Below are positions 1 to 7,946 of a stretch of 12,596 nt of DNA, piece after piece. The stretch comes from Treponema sp. (GTDB lineage Bacteria; Spirochaetota; Spirochaetia; Treponematales; Breznakiellaceae). The position numbers were made by a program, and so were the translations under genes. How positions within the stretch are numbered: the first letter of the stretch is position 1; each line of letters opens with the position of its first letter. The notes under the pieces are model-generated. The model was given only the letters and a program-made list of their open reading frames with translations. It made no database searches and was not told the DNA's origin. The stretch spans positions 1 to 12,596 of the forward strand of contig WQWD01000042.1 of assembly GCA_009785545.1 (NCBI GenBank), given 5' to 3'.

Positions 1-11
1 GGAATAAAATT

Positions 12-707
12 ATGCTTAAACGAGATTTACGCAGAAGCGGGATGTCTGAAATAACGTTAGAGCCCAAGCAATCGTGGATAACTGTATTGTGGGTAGCGTT
101 GACGGCGGTTTTAGTCATTATCGCTTACGCGGTGTTGATGCACCTTGTAGAGAATTTCGGTGTGGAGGCTTGGGGCGACCATACACTCACATGGCTCACC
201 GCATTCATCAGAATCTTCGTGAACATTGGACCGCATTTTGTAGGGCTTCTCTTCTTTTCTGTCTTGACGTTGCTTGTATATTTACTGCTGAAGCTATTTT
301 TTACAGTATTGTTTTCATGGCGGGCGATTGGAACTATCAGGATGACGTTTCTCTCCAATAATTGGATGCCCGTGTGCCTTTGCAGGGAGGCGCTTAGGGT
401 GTGGCAGGTCGTGGTGATTCATTTTGTACCGATTCTCCTGATGTTTTCGTTTTATACAGTGCTGTGCTGGAATTTTGATGCGGAGCCGATATTCCTAACG
501 TTATTTTTGTTCATGTTATTTTTCTTAGCGTTCGACCTTACGCTCGTGGCATACGTGGTGTACCTTAAAATTACGGAAAAGATGGACTATGTTTCTATAG
601 AGCGCCACGTATATATGATAACGCTGTTCAGCAGGAGCTATGTCAAATTCATGTCCGAGAGGAGAAAAAAACGCAAAATCATGCGCAAAAAACGAAATCG
701 ATTATAG
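12..707 (+). CDS. Unrecognised multi-pass membrane protein
   Basis: I do not recognise a family. The 231-residue product shows about four hydrophobic segments (roughly residues 22-44, 75-102, 132-153 and 159-185). It ends in a strikingly basic tail, with about twelve Lys/Arg in the last fifteen residues, which would favour a cytoplasmic C-terminus and contact with acidic lipid or nucleic acid. No catalytic motif is visible. The start is uncertain. ATG at 12 has only GGA at bases 1-3 as a partial ribosome site because the window begins there; an in-frame ATG at 42 would give 221 residues but has no good Shine-Dalgarno. It lies 28 bases before the polymerase gene on the same strand, so it may be the preceding gene of the glycan operon. 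A role as an accessory membrane component is only a guess from position. Confidence 0.75.
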   Translation: MLKRDLRRSGMSEITLEPKQSWITVLWVALTAVLVIIAYAVLMHLVENFGVEAWGDHTLTWLTAFIRIFVNIGPHFVGLLFFSVLTLLVYLLLKLFFTVLFSWRAIGTIRMTFLSNNWMPVCLCREALRVWQVVVIHFVPILLMFSFYTVLCWNFDAEPIFLTLFLFMLFFLAFDLTLVAYVVYLKITEKMDYVSIERHVYMITLFSRSYVKFMSERRKKRKIMRKKRNRL

Positions 708-735
708 AAATAAAGTCAAAATAAAATGAGGTTGT

Positions 736-2415
736 ATGACAAAGACAGAGTATGAGCAAAGCAAGCTATCAGTGGATAAAAAGAATAACGCTATCATTAA
801 CAGAGTGATGACAAAAATAGCATCAACTTTTTTTATCACAATAACAGCAATCTATCCTCTTTTTTTAGGCGTTGGAGGATACGGTGCTATGCATTTCAGA
901 AAAACAATGTTTTTCTGGATAGCTACAGGGATTGTATCGTTAGTGCTATTGTTTATGCTCCTTTGTGTAAAAGAAAGATTTTCTATGGAATATTATTACA
1001 CAGAAAATCAGCCGCTAAGGCGTATTACAATCGCGGAATGGGCGGTGTTGGGCTTTATTAGTTTGGCACTTATCAGTGCGACTGTGTCAGTGACGCAAAA
1101 TCCTACGTGGATAAACCGTCGGTTTGCTGGGGCGATTGTTTGGTTTGGGGAAAATAACCGATATGAAGGATTTATAACATTTCTTTGTTATGTGATGACT
1201 TTTGTTATAATAGCACGGTTTTACAAGCCAAAACGACTGCATCTGCTGTTGCTCTCCGGAAGTACGATACTTATATCACTGTACGGTGTTTTGCAATTTC
1301 TTGGTATTGATATTCTCGGACTGTTTCCATTCGGTGATGTATATGGTCCTCTTGCTGCACCTTTACGTACAACGTTGGGTAATATCAATTTCGTTTCTGC
1401 ATATTGCGCGTTTGCGGTTATGTTGTTTTCAGCACTCTTTACGATTTCGCGTTCCAAATGGAAGTGCCTTTATCTCGGAGCGGGTGCATTATCGTTTGCG
1501 TTGTCACTAACTACGGGCTTCAGTGGCGATGCGCATAGAATTGCGATACTCGGCACGATGGTTCTTCTTATACCCTATTGGATTTCAAGCAGGGAACGTT
1601 TGGGCAGGATATTAATAACGCTGTCAAGTTGGTGTGTTGTATACATAGGTTATAATACGTATATGACGGAAATGAGGCGTCAATATGAAACAGGGAGAGT
1701 CTTTCCGACGCATGACCACGGGTTTGTGAATGCTTATACACCTCCAAATTTTGCTGTACTTGCTATTATGGCGCTTTCACTACTTGCCGCTGGGCTTGCA
1801 CTAATACTGTTGTTAAAAAAATGGGTAGCTGAGAAACGTATGATAATAGCGGGAGCAGTTTTGATACCAGTCATGTTAATAAGCAGCTTGATAGCTTTGG
1901 AAGTAATAGGCTCTCGTTTATATGACCGACCTTATAGTGCGATTTGGCAGGCGCGTGAGCTGATGCACGGCAGAATAGATGACGATTTTGGCTCAAATCG
2001 TGGATGGATATGGCGAAACGCAGTCGAAATTATTCCCGATAATCCGATTTTAGGCACAGGGTCCGGAACATTTTTTCACGCATTGGGGCGAGATCGTCAG
2101 CTTGAGGCAGTAGAGCGATATAACCACACAGTTGACAAAGCACATAATGCGTTCCTTCAAATTGCCGTTTGCATGGGCATACCAGCACTTATCGCATACA
2201 TAATATTCTTAGGCAGTGTGTTTATCCCGGCAATTAAGCGAGCGTTCAAGCGACCAATTTTGTTAGCATTTGGTGCGGCGGCGTTGAGTTATATAATACA
2301 AAGTTTTTTCATGGTGGAGGTGCCAATTGTAACACCATTGCTTTGGGTTGCGCTCGGCGTGATGGCAAGTGAACTATGGATGGCGAAAATTAGGTATAAG
2401 AGTATGGAAGTCTAA
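736..2415 (+). CDS. O-antigen ligase/polymerase family protein (Wzy-like)
   Basis: A 559-residue integral membrane protein, probably the polymerase that joins lipid-linked repeat units on the outer face of the membrane. It has a short charged N-terminus (1-25), then about eleven to twelve hydrophobic segments. Features typical of the Wzy_C/O-antigen ligase family are visible: NRYEGF at 141-146, TLGNINF at 213-219, and a long extracytoplasmic loop (about 395-470) carrying SNRGWIWRNA, then NPILGTGSGTF at 436-446 and KAHNAFLQ at 468-475. The His in AHN matches the conserved loop histidine of this family. In a Gram-positive a Wzy-type polymerase, or a ligase attaching glycan to a protein or wall acceptor, fits better than an LPS ligase. 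The two roles cannot be separated from sequence. ATG 736 is preceded by GAGG at 727-730. It sits 20 bases upstream of the dehydratase gene, consistent with one operon. Confidence 0.88.
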   Translation: MTKTEYEQSKLSVDKKNNAIINRVMTKIASTFFITITAIYPLFLGVGGYGAMHFRKTMFFWIATGIVSLVLLFMLLCVKERFSMEYYYTENQPLRRITIAEWAVLGFISLALISATVSVTQNPTWINRRFAGAIVWFGENNRYEGFITFLCYVMTFVIIARFYKPKRLHLLLLSGSTILISLYGVLQFLGIDILGLFPFGDVYGPLAAPLRTTLGNINFVSAYCAFAVMLFSALFTISRSKWKCLYLGAGALSFALSLTTGFSGDAHRIAILGTMVLLIPYWISSRERLGRILITLSSWCVVYIGYNTYMTEMRRQYETGRVFPTHDHGFVNAYTPPNFAVLAIMALSLLAAGLALILLLKKWVAEKRMIIAGAVLIPVMLISSLIALEVIGSRLYDRPYSAIWQARELMHGRIDDDFGSNRGWIWRNAVEIIPDNPILGTGSGTFFHALGRDRQLEAVERYNHTVDKAHNAFLQIAVCMGIPALIAYIIFLGSVFIPAIKRAFKRPILLAFGAAALSYIIQSFFMVEVPIVTPLLWVALGVMASELWMAKIRYKSMEV

Positions 2416-2435
2416 ATAAATTTGGAGGAAAGTTA

Positions 2436-3581
2436 ATGTACATGAATTTAAAAATCGAAGATTTGCTATTCCGTGACGTTGTTCAAAATGATATGAGCGC
2501 GGCGGCAGACTTGATAGAAGGGCGCGTTGTAATGGTTACTGGCGGAGCGGGAAGCGTTGGTTCAGAGTTGTGTAAACAGGTACTTGAGCTTGGTTGCGCG
2601 TTAGTTATAGTCTATGACTTCAATGAAAATGGTTTGTACGAAATTGGCGAAGTGATGAACGAGTATAAGGAGTTTGGGCGAAATCGTTATAAGTTGTGTC
2701 TTGGTTCCATATGTGATCTGCGGCGGTTGAACGAAGTGATACGCGAATACAAGCCAGATATATTATTTCACGCGGCAGCTCACAAGCATGTGCCAATGAT
2801 GGAACTTAATCCTTTTGAGGCAATAAAAAATAATGTTGTCGGTACAATAAACGTGGTGAACGCCTGTGTACAGAATGATGTGGATAAGTTCATATTAATC
2901 TCTACGGACAAGGCTGTCAATCCTGTAAGTATTATGGGTGCTTCAAAGCGTGTTGCGGAATTGATAGTTAAATATATGAGTGTGCAAAATATAAGGACGG
3001 AATTTGCTGCCGTGCGTTTCGGCAATGTATTCGGTTCAAGCGGAAGTGTAGTGCCGCGGTTCAAACAACAAATAGACAAAGGAGGACCTGTGACTCTTAC
3101 GCATATGGATATGATTCGATATTTTATGACGATATCAGAAGCCATCGGTCTTGTACTGACTGCCGGAGCATTCGCCAAAGGCGGGGAAATTTTTACGCTT
3201 GATATGGGATACCCCATAAAAATATATGATTTAGCCGTTGATTTAATTAGACTGGCGGGATATGAGCCAGAGGTAGATATAAAAATAGAAATCGTGGGAA
3301 TACGACCTGGGGAGAAATTGTATGAGGAACTTTTTTTCAACTACGAAACTGTAGATAGGACATCACACGAAAAAATATTTGTGTTAAAAAACGAATGCCT
3401 CCAAGATTGGAATAGTTTTAACAATCAGCTTCAGCAAATGATTGAAACAGCAGAAAAGGGCAAAGACGAAATATCACTCCGCGAAGCACTATTCGCATTG
3501 GTTCGCAGTAGAGAGTACGATAACAAAGCGATGCCGAAATCAAGGATAGATGTAAGTACAAGAATTTTACAAAACGCTTAA
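2436..3581 (+). CDS. CapD/WbpM-type nucleotide-sugar 4,6-dehydratase, soluble form
   Basis: An extended SDR of the Polysacc_synt_2 (CapD/FlaA1/PglF/WbpM) family. Known members remove water from UDP-GlcNAc to give a UDP-4-keto-6-deoxy sugar. Seen in the 381 residues: the NAD(P) motif GGAGSVG at 36-42, the family block HAAAHKHVPMMELNP at 112-126, the TDK triplet at 157-159, MGASK at 167-171, RFGNVFGS at 194-201, IRYFMT at 227-232 and GIRPGEKLYEEL at 288-299. Met at 167, where classical SDRs have Tyr, is the pattern of the large membrane-bound members (WbpM, PglF) rather than short FlaA1-type enzymes. The N-terminal transmembrane half of those proteins is absent, though residues 5-30 resemble their linker (IEDLLFRD). 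ATG 2436 is fixed by GGAGG at 2424-2428, seven bases away; a second ATG at 2442 is too far. Substrate identity is inferred. Confidence 0.93.
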   Translation: MYMNLKIEDLLFRDVVQNDMSAAADLIEGRVVMVTGGAGSVGSELCKQVLELGCALVIVYDFNENGLYEIGEVMNEYKEFGRNRYKLCLGSICDLRRLNEVIREYKPDILFHAAAHKHVPMMELNPFEAIKNNVVGTINVVNACVQNDVDKFILISTDKAVNPVSIMGASKRVAELIVKYMSVQNIRTEFAAVRFGNVFGSSGSVVPRFKQQIDKGGPVTLTHMDMIRYFMTISEAIGLVLTAGAFAKGGEIFTLDMGYPIKIYDLAVDLIRLAGYEPEVDIKIEIVGIRPGEKLYEELFFNYETVDRTSHEKIFVLKNECLQDWNSFNNQLQQMIETAEKGKDEISLREALFALVRSREYDNKAMPKSRIDVSTRILQNA

Positions 3582-3625
3582 CGCTTAATTGATATTTATG
3601 TTAAAGTTGATAGAAGTAAAATATT

Positions 3626-3635
3626 GAGGAAGGAG
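3626..3635 (+). promoter_or_regulatory. Ribosome binding site that fixes the SDR start
   Basis: GAGGAAGGAG lies seven bases before ATG 3643 and only one base before the alternative TTG at 3637. It therefore decides for the ATG. It is one of the strongest Shine-Dalgarno sequences in the window and follows the largest gap inside the cluster before the flippase (61 bases), so this gene may be translated independently of the upstream one. Confidence 0.8.
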
Positions 3636-3642
3636 TTTGCAA

Positions 3643-4515
3643 ATGAAACGAGTTTTAGTTATAGGTGAAAATAGTTACATAGGAAGATCATTTGAGGTGT
3701 TTGTTAAAGATAAATATGAGATAACGATGGTGAGCAGTCGAAATAATGTATGGCAAGGCATTAATTTCGCGAAGTATGACAGCGTTTTGCATTGCGCTGG
3801 GATTGCTCATATATCGCACAACCCTAAAATGGAATCTTTATATTATGAAGTAAACTGCGATTTAGCTGTAAATGTAGCGAATAAAGCTAAAAGCGAAGGG
3901 ATACGGCAGTTTATATTTTTGAGTAGCATATTGGTATATGGAACCAATCAATCTGAAGTAAACCACACAACATTGCCCAAGCCGGACAATTTTTATGGTA
4001 ACAGCAAACTTAAAGCGGAGCAGGAACTTGACAAATTAGCATCTAAGAATTTTAATCTATGCATAGTCAGATCACCAATGGTATACGGAAGAGGGTGTAA
4101 AGGAAATTTTCCTAAGCTTGTCAGATTAGCGAAAATAACGCCAATTTTTCCCGCTTATCCGAGTAAGCGAAGCATGATATATATCGATAATCTGTGCGAA
4201 TTTTTATGCGGAATGGTTGATGATGAGGCTACAGGTGTGTTCTTGCCACAAAACAAAGAATATCTGAATGCAGCGGAGTTTGTAAAATTCATTGCGGACT
4301 ATGATCGTAGGTACATTGTCACCACAAGGCTGTTTAATCCCCTGATACGGTTACTAATGAAACGCATAGCTGTTTTTCAAAAACTATTCGGAGGGTTATA
4401 TTACACTAAACAAGGAAACGAAGATGATTATAATATTGTAGAATTTGACAAAAGTATTTATCAAAGCATAGAGAATCGCACACTATCCGCAGATTTGGTG
4501 TTAGAGTATGAATAA
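3643..4515 (+). CDS. NAD-dependent epimerase/dehydratase (extended SDR)
   Basis: A 290-residue short-chain dehydrogenase acting on a nucleotide sugar. The nucleotide-binding loop is GENSYIG at 8-14, where Ser replaces the middle glycine of GxxGxxG. HCAGIAH lies at 50-56, the catalytic serine region FLSSILVYG at 92-100, YGNSK (YxxxK) at 118-122, and VRSPMVYG at 142-149. KRSMIYIDNL at 175-184 is the usual SDR block before the substrate-binding domain. Size and position directly after a 4,6-dehydratase suit a 4-keto reductase like WbpV/WreQ, which makes UDP-QuiNAc or its C4 epimer, but an epimerase is equally allowed by the motifs. The reading frame extends to a TTG at 3637, but GAGGAAGGAG at 3626-3635 is correctly placed only for ATG 3643. 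It overlaps the next gene by eight bases. Confidence 0.88.
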   Translation: MKRVLVIGENSYIGRSFEVFVKDKYEITMVSSRNNVWQGINFAKYDSVLHCAGIAHISHNPKMESLYYEVNCDLAVNVANKAKSEGIRQFIFLSSILVYGTNQSEVNHTTLPKPDNFYGNSKLKAEQELDKLASKNFNLCIVRSPMVYGRGCKGNFPKLVRLAKITPIFPAYPSKRSMIYIDNLCEFLCGMVDDEATGVFLPQNKEYLNAAEFVKFIADYDRRYIVTTRLFNPLIRLLMKRIAVFQKLFGGLYYTKQGNEDDYNIVEFDKSIYQSIENRTLSADLVLEYE

Positions 4516-5704
4516 AAGATGTTTGATAATCGCATCGGTAGCCTCAATGATTGGTCAATTCAATATGCCGAACATAGCTTTGCTATTATCAATGGGATAT
4601 AGCGTTACGATTGCAGCAAACTTTTCGTTTGGCAACACTTTTAGTGACAATGATTCGGAAGATTTATTGCATACACTCAAAGCTGAAAATATCGAAGTGC
4701 ATAATGTGAAATTTGATAGAAACATATTCAGTTTTAATAATATCAGCGCATATAAGCAAGTTAAGAAACTAATTGATGAAAATAATTACTCATTAATTCA
4801 TTGCCACTCTCCTATTGGAAGCGTTGTGGCAAGATTAGCAGCAAAGAAACATAGGAAAAGCGGTACTCACGTTACTTATAGCGCACATGGTTTTCACTTT
4901 TATAAAGGTGCGCCGATTTTAAATTGGCTAATCTACTATCCGATAGAAAAGTGGCTATCGAAGTATACCGATGCGTTGATTACCATTAATACCGAAGATT
5001 ATGTATTAGCAAAGCAAAAAATGAAAGCAAAAAACATATACTACACTCACGGTGTTGGCGTTGACAAAAGCAAATTTTCAGTCTCGACTATTGACAGAAA
5101 AACTAAGCTGCAGGAGTTGGGTCTGCCTAAGGACGCAACGGTTATGATATCCATAGGCGAGTTAAGTAAACGTAAAAACCATCAAGCTGCAATAAAAGCT
5201 ATCAGCAGAATAAAAGAAGATAACTTATATTATATTATTTGTGGTCAGGGCAAATTAAAAGGCGCTCTTTTAAATTTATGCAAACGATTAAAAGTTGAAA
5301 ATCGCGTGTTATTTTTAGGATATAGAACAGATACAGCGGATTTATTGCATATGTCGGATGTTTTTGTATTTCCATCACTTCAAGAGGGATTGCCCGTTGC
5401 ATTAATGGAAGCAATGATGTCGGGACTACCCTGTGTCGTGTCAAAAATCCGCGGCAATGTGGATTTACTTGAACATGGCAAAGGCGGTTTTATTTGTGAT
5501 GTGAATAAGGCAGATGAATACAGCGAGGCTATTAAAACGGTTTTAAAAAATCGTGATATGGGCAAGTATAACCAATCGGTTATGCAGAAGTTCAACACAG
5601 AAACTGTTATGGAGCAAATGAAAGGAATATATATCGAAGGCTTAAATATCAGCACAATCCCAGGGAGATTTCGAGTGTTGCATAAAAGCGTGGCTATACG
5701 ATGA
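4508..5704 (+). CDS. Glycosyltransferase family 4 (GT-B fold)
   Basis: A 398-residue retaining glycosyltransferase with no transmembrane segment, expected to work at the inner membrane face on a lipid-linked acceptor. The N-terminal acceptor half has HCHSPIGSVVARL at 98-110 and YSAHGFHFYKGAP at 124-136, a combination common in Firmicute capsule GT4 enzymes. The donor half has GELSKRKNH at 217-225, CGQGKL at 245-250, DVFVFPS at 284-290 and the EGLPVALME E-x7-E motif at 293-301 that binds the nucleotide sugar. It lacks the DRGGAETF-type N-terminus of the next two genes and belongs to a different GT4 subgroup. The start overlaps the upstream SDR by eight bases, with only a weak TTAGAG as ribosome site, suggesting translational coupling. 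Sugar donor and linkage cannot be told. A common partner of the preceding SDR type, so it may add the sugar made by that pair (inference). Confidence 0.93.
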   Translation: MNKRCLIIASVASMIGQFNMPNIALLLSMGYSVTIAANFSFGNTFSDNDSEDLLHTLKAENIEVHNVKFDRNIFSFNNISAYKQVKKLIDENNYSLIHCHSPIGSVVARLAAKKHRKSGTHVTYSAHGFHFYKGAPILNWLIYYPIEKWLSKYTDALITINTEDYVLAKQKMKAKNIYYTHGVGVDKSKFSVSTIDRKTKLQELGLPKDATVMISIGELSKRKNHQAAIKAISRIKEDNLYYIICGQGKLKGALLNLCKRLKVENRVLFLGYRTDTADLLHMSDVFVFPSLQEGLPVALMEAMMSGLPCVVSKIRGNVDLLEHGKGGFICDVNKADEYSEAIKTVLKNRDMGKYNQSVMQKFNTETVMEQMKGIYIEGLNISTIPGRFRVLHKSVAIR

Positions 5705-5707
5705 TAC

Positions 5708-5715
5708 AAAAGGAG
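5708..5715 (+). promoter_or_regulatory. Ribosome binding site for the first EpsF-like glycosyltransferase
   Basis: AAAAGGAG ends six bases before ATG 5722. The frame is also open from an ATG at 5701 that overlaps the upstream stop codon, but that start has no comparable site, and the extra seven residues are missing from the paralogue downstream. The start is therefore placed at 5722, beyond the end of the preceding gene. Confidence 0.75.
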
Positions 5716-5721
5716 AGCGGC

Positions 5722-6831
5722 ATGAACAAAGCAACGAGGATATTACATGTTTTGGGCAATCTTGATAGAGGCGGCGCGGAAACATTTATAATGAATATAT
5801 ATCGACATATTGAGAGATCAAGAATACAATTTGACTTCATGGTTCATACAATGGATAAATGGGCGTATGATGATGAAATCCTATCATTAGGCGGTCAAAT
5901 ATATAGAGTTCCGCCTTATAGGATAGTAAATCATGTACAATATGAAAGCGAGTGGTCTAAATTTTTGAAAAATAATAACAGTTACAAAATGATACACGGT
6001 CATATGACAAGCACTGCATCGGTCTATTTGAAATTGGCAAAGAGAAAAGGGATAACAACAGCTTCTCATTCACACAATACTTCATCTGGGCAAGGTGTTA
6101 GTGCGATAATAAAAGATATGCTTCAAGTTCCTTTAAAATCAATGGCAGATTACTTATTTGCTTGTTCAATGGCAGCTGGGAAGTGGTGTTATGGTAAAGA
6201 TTTTCACGAAAGAACGAATTTTCATATGATACAAAATGCGATTGATACAGAAAAATTCATCTATAATCCATTCGTTAGAAATCTAAAGCGAGAAGAATTA
6301 GGAATAGAGAGTAAATTTATTATCGGGCATATTGGTAGATTCAATGCTCAGAAAAACCATAGTTTTCTTATAGATATTTTCAAAAATATATACGATCAAA
6401 ATAGGAATGCCATTTTGTTATTAGTGGGGGATGGAGTCCTTCGTAAAAATATTGAGAAAAAAGTTGAGAAATTGGGATTGAAAGATAATGTGATATTTAC
6501 AGGGGTTCGTTCAGATATACCTGAATTACTATGCGCAATGGATGTGTTTTTGTTGCCATCTTTATACGAAGGATTACCAGTTACGTTGGTGGAGGCGCAG
6601 GCAAATGGACTTCGGTGCATTATATCAGATGTTATAACCCAAGAAGCGAAAGTGACAAATTTGCTTGAATATCTGCCGCTCCAAGAATCTGCTTCATATT
6701 GGGCGCGTAAAATATTGGAATTTGAAAAAGGCTACGAGCGAGAAAATATGCAAAAAGTCATGGCTAACGCAGGATTTGATATCAAAAACGTGGCAAAATG
6801 GTTAGAAGATTTTTATTGTGAGGTAAGTTAA
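5722..6831 (+). CDS. EpsF-like glycosyltransferase family 4, first tandem copy
   Basis: A 369-residue GT-B glycosyltransferase, cytosolic or peripheral at the membrane. The opening RILHVLGNLDRGGAETFIMN (6-25) is characteristic of the Bacillus EpsF-type group. The donor domain shows IGRFNAQKNH at 204-213, LLVGDG at 233-238, TGVRSDI at 260-266, DVFLLPS at 274-280 and EGLPVTLVE (E-x7-E) at 283-291. It is a close paralogue of the next gene: the first 50 residues and residues 199-330 align without gaps at roughly two-thirds identity in the latter stretch by eye, while the middle (about 60-198) is largely unrelated. Because the C-terminal half binds donor and the N-terminal half binds acceptor in this fold, the two may use the same kind of sugar on different acceptors (inference). 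Its TAA stop shares one base with the next ATG. Confidence 0.93.
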   Translation: MNKATRILHVLGNLDRGGAETFIMNIYRHIERSRIQFDFMVHTMDKWAYDDEILSLGGQIYRVPPYRIVNHVQYESEWSKFLKNNNSYKMIHGHMTSTASVYLKLAKRKGITTASHSHNTSSGQGVSAIIKDMLQVPLKSMADYLFACSMAAGKWCYGKDFHERTNFHMIQNAIDTEKFIYNPFVRNLKREELGIESKFIIGHIGRFNAQKNHSFLIDIFKNIYDQNRNAILLLVGDGVLRKNIEKKVEKLGLKDNVIFTGVRSDIPELLCAMDVFLLPSLYEGLPVTLVEAQANGLRCIISDVITQEAKVTNLLEYLPLQESASYWARKILEFEKGYERENMQKVMANAGFDIKNVAKWLEDFYCEVS

Positions 6832-7946
6832 TGGAAAATGTAGTGCGCGTTTTACAGTCTGTAGGCAGTATGGATAGAGGAGGGCAGGAAACATTTATTA
6901 TGAATGTTTACCGGAATATTGACAGAAAAAAACTACAGTTCGATTTTTTAATTAATAGCCCGAACAAATGCGATTATGAAGATGAAATCGTTTCAATGGG
7001 TGGGATTATTCATAGGATTCCAAGGAGATTTCCACATTACACTAAGCATTTAAGATGTTTGGATAAATTCTTGAAAAATAATAAGCAGTATAGTACGATT
7101 CACCAGCACACAAGCAATAATTTTGCAGTTTCTACTATAATAAGTGCCAAGAAACATAAGTTGAAGAAAATCATTTATCACAGCCATTGTAGCAGATCTG
7201 AAAAAAGTTTTATGGGTGAAATGTTCGATTTTATATATACTCCTAAAATTCAAAGATATGCTACACATTATTTGGCTTGCTCGGATGATTCAGCAGATTA
7301 TTTGTTTGGCGGATATATAGATAAATCAAAAATAAAGATAATAAACAACGGGATAGATGCTACAAAGTTTGCTTTTAATATTGAAAGACGCGATAAAAAG
7401 AGAAAAGAATTAAATATTGAAGATAAATTTGTCATTGGTAACATCGCTCGTTTTGCGGAATCAAAGAATCACACTTTTATTATTGATATCTTCGCTCAAT
7501 TACACAGAAATAATAGTAATGCTGTCTTAATGTTGGTTGGGGATGGAGAATTACGAAATGCTATGGAGGAAAAAGTAGAAACATTAGGTTTAAAAGATAA
7601 TGTGATGTTTACAGGAGTTCGTGCTGATATACTGGACTTGTTGAGCGCGATGGATGTGTTTTTACTGCCATCACTGTTTGAAGGGCTGCCAGTCACATTA
7701 ATTGAGGCACAAGCAAGCGGACTCCATTGTATTGCGTCTGATACTATCACTAGTGAAGCAAAAATAACTGAGCTACTTGAATATATATCACTCAAAGAAT
7801 CACCATCTTATTGGGCGAGCAAAATACTTTCTCTTGCGAAATATGAACGAAATGATATGCGAAATAAAATCAGACGCGCAGGATTCGATATAAAAGAGGT
7901 GGCGAGGAAGTTAGAAAAATTTTATTTAGAAGGAGAAAAACTATGA
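6831..7946 (+). CDS. EpsF-like glycosyltransferase family 4, second tandem copy
   Basis: A 371-residue GT4 enzyme, paralogue of the gene just upstream. It has MDRGGQETFIMNVYRN at 14-29, IARFAESKNH at 205-214, LVGDGELR at 235-242, TGVRADI at 261-267, DVFLLPS at 275-281 and the E-x7-E motif EGLPVTLIE at 284-292, so both domains appear intact. The region HSHCSRSEKSF (117-127) replaces the corresponding HSHNTSSGQGV of the first copy, showing the same fold position but changed acceptor-side residues. GTGAGGT at 6818-6824 serves as ribosome site, six bases from ATG 6831, which overlaps the upstream stop by one base. It overlaps the next gene by four bases (ATGA). Donor sugar is unknown. Confidence 0.93.
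   Translation: MENVVRVLQSVGSMDRGGQETFIMNVYRNIDRKKLQFDFLINSPNKCDYEDEIVSMGGIIHRIPRRFPHYTKHLRCLDKFLKNNKQYSTIHQHTSNNFAVSTIISAKKHKLKKIIYHSHCSRSEKSFMGEMFDFIYTPKIQRYATHYLACSDDSADYLFGGYIDKSKIKIINNGIDATKFAFNIERRDKKRKELNIEDKFVIGNIARFAESKNHTFIIDIFAQLHRNNSNAVLMLVGDGELRNAMEEKVETLGLKDNVMFTGVRADILDLLSAMDVFLLPSLFEGLPVTLIEAQASGLHCIASDTITSEAKITELLEYISLKESPSYWASKILSLAKYERNDMRNKIRRAGFDIKEVARKLEKFYLEGEKL

Noticed and set aside
74..361. A 95-codon + strand frame near the window start
   Set aside because: It overlaps the membrane protein in another frame. The longer frame has a coherent hydrophobic pattern through this stretch, so the short one is treated as a shadow, though neither has family support.
2780..3340. 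A 186-codon open frame on the minus strand
   Set aside because: It lies wholly inside the dehydratase gene, whose conserved motifs run through the same bases. The minus-strand product has no recognisable motif and is a shadow.
3574..3622. Tandem ACGCTTA repeat and a loose promoter-like TTTATG/TAAAAT pair before the small SDR gene
   Set aside because: The repeat includes the dehydratase stop codon and is only two short units. The promoter boxes match consensus poorly, and the gap is small enough for read-through.
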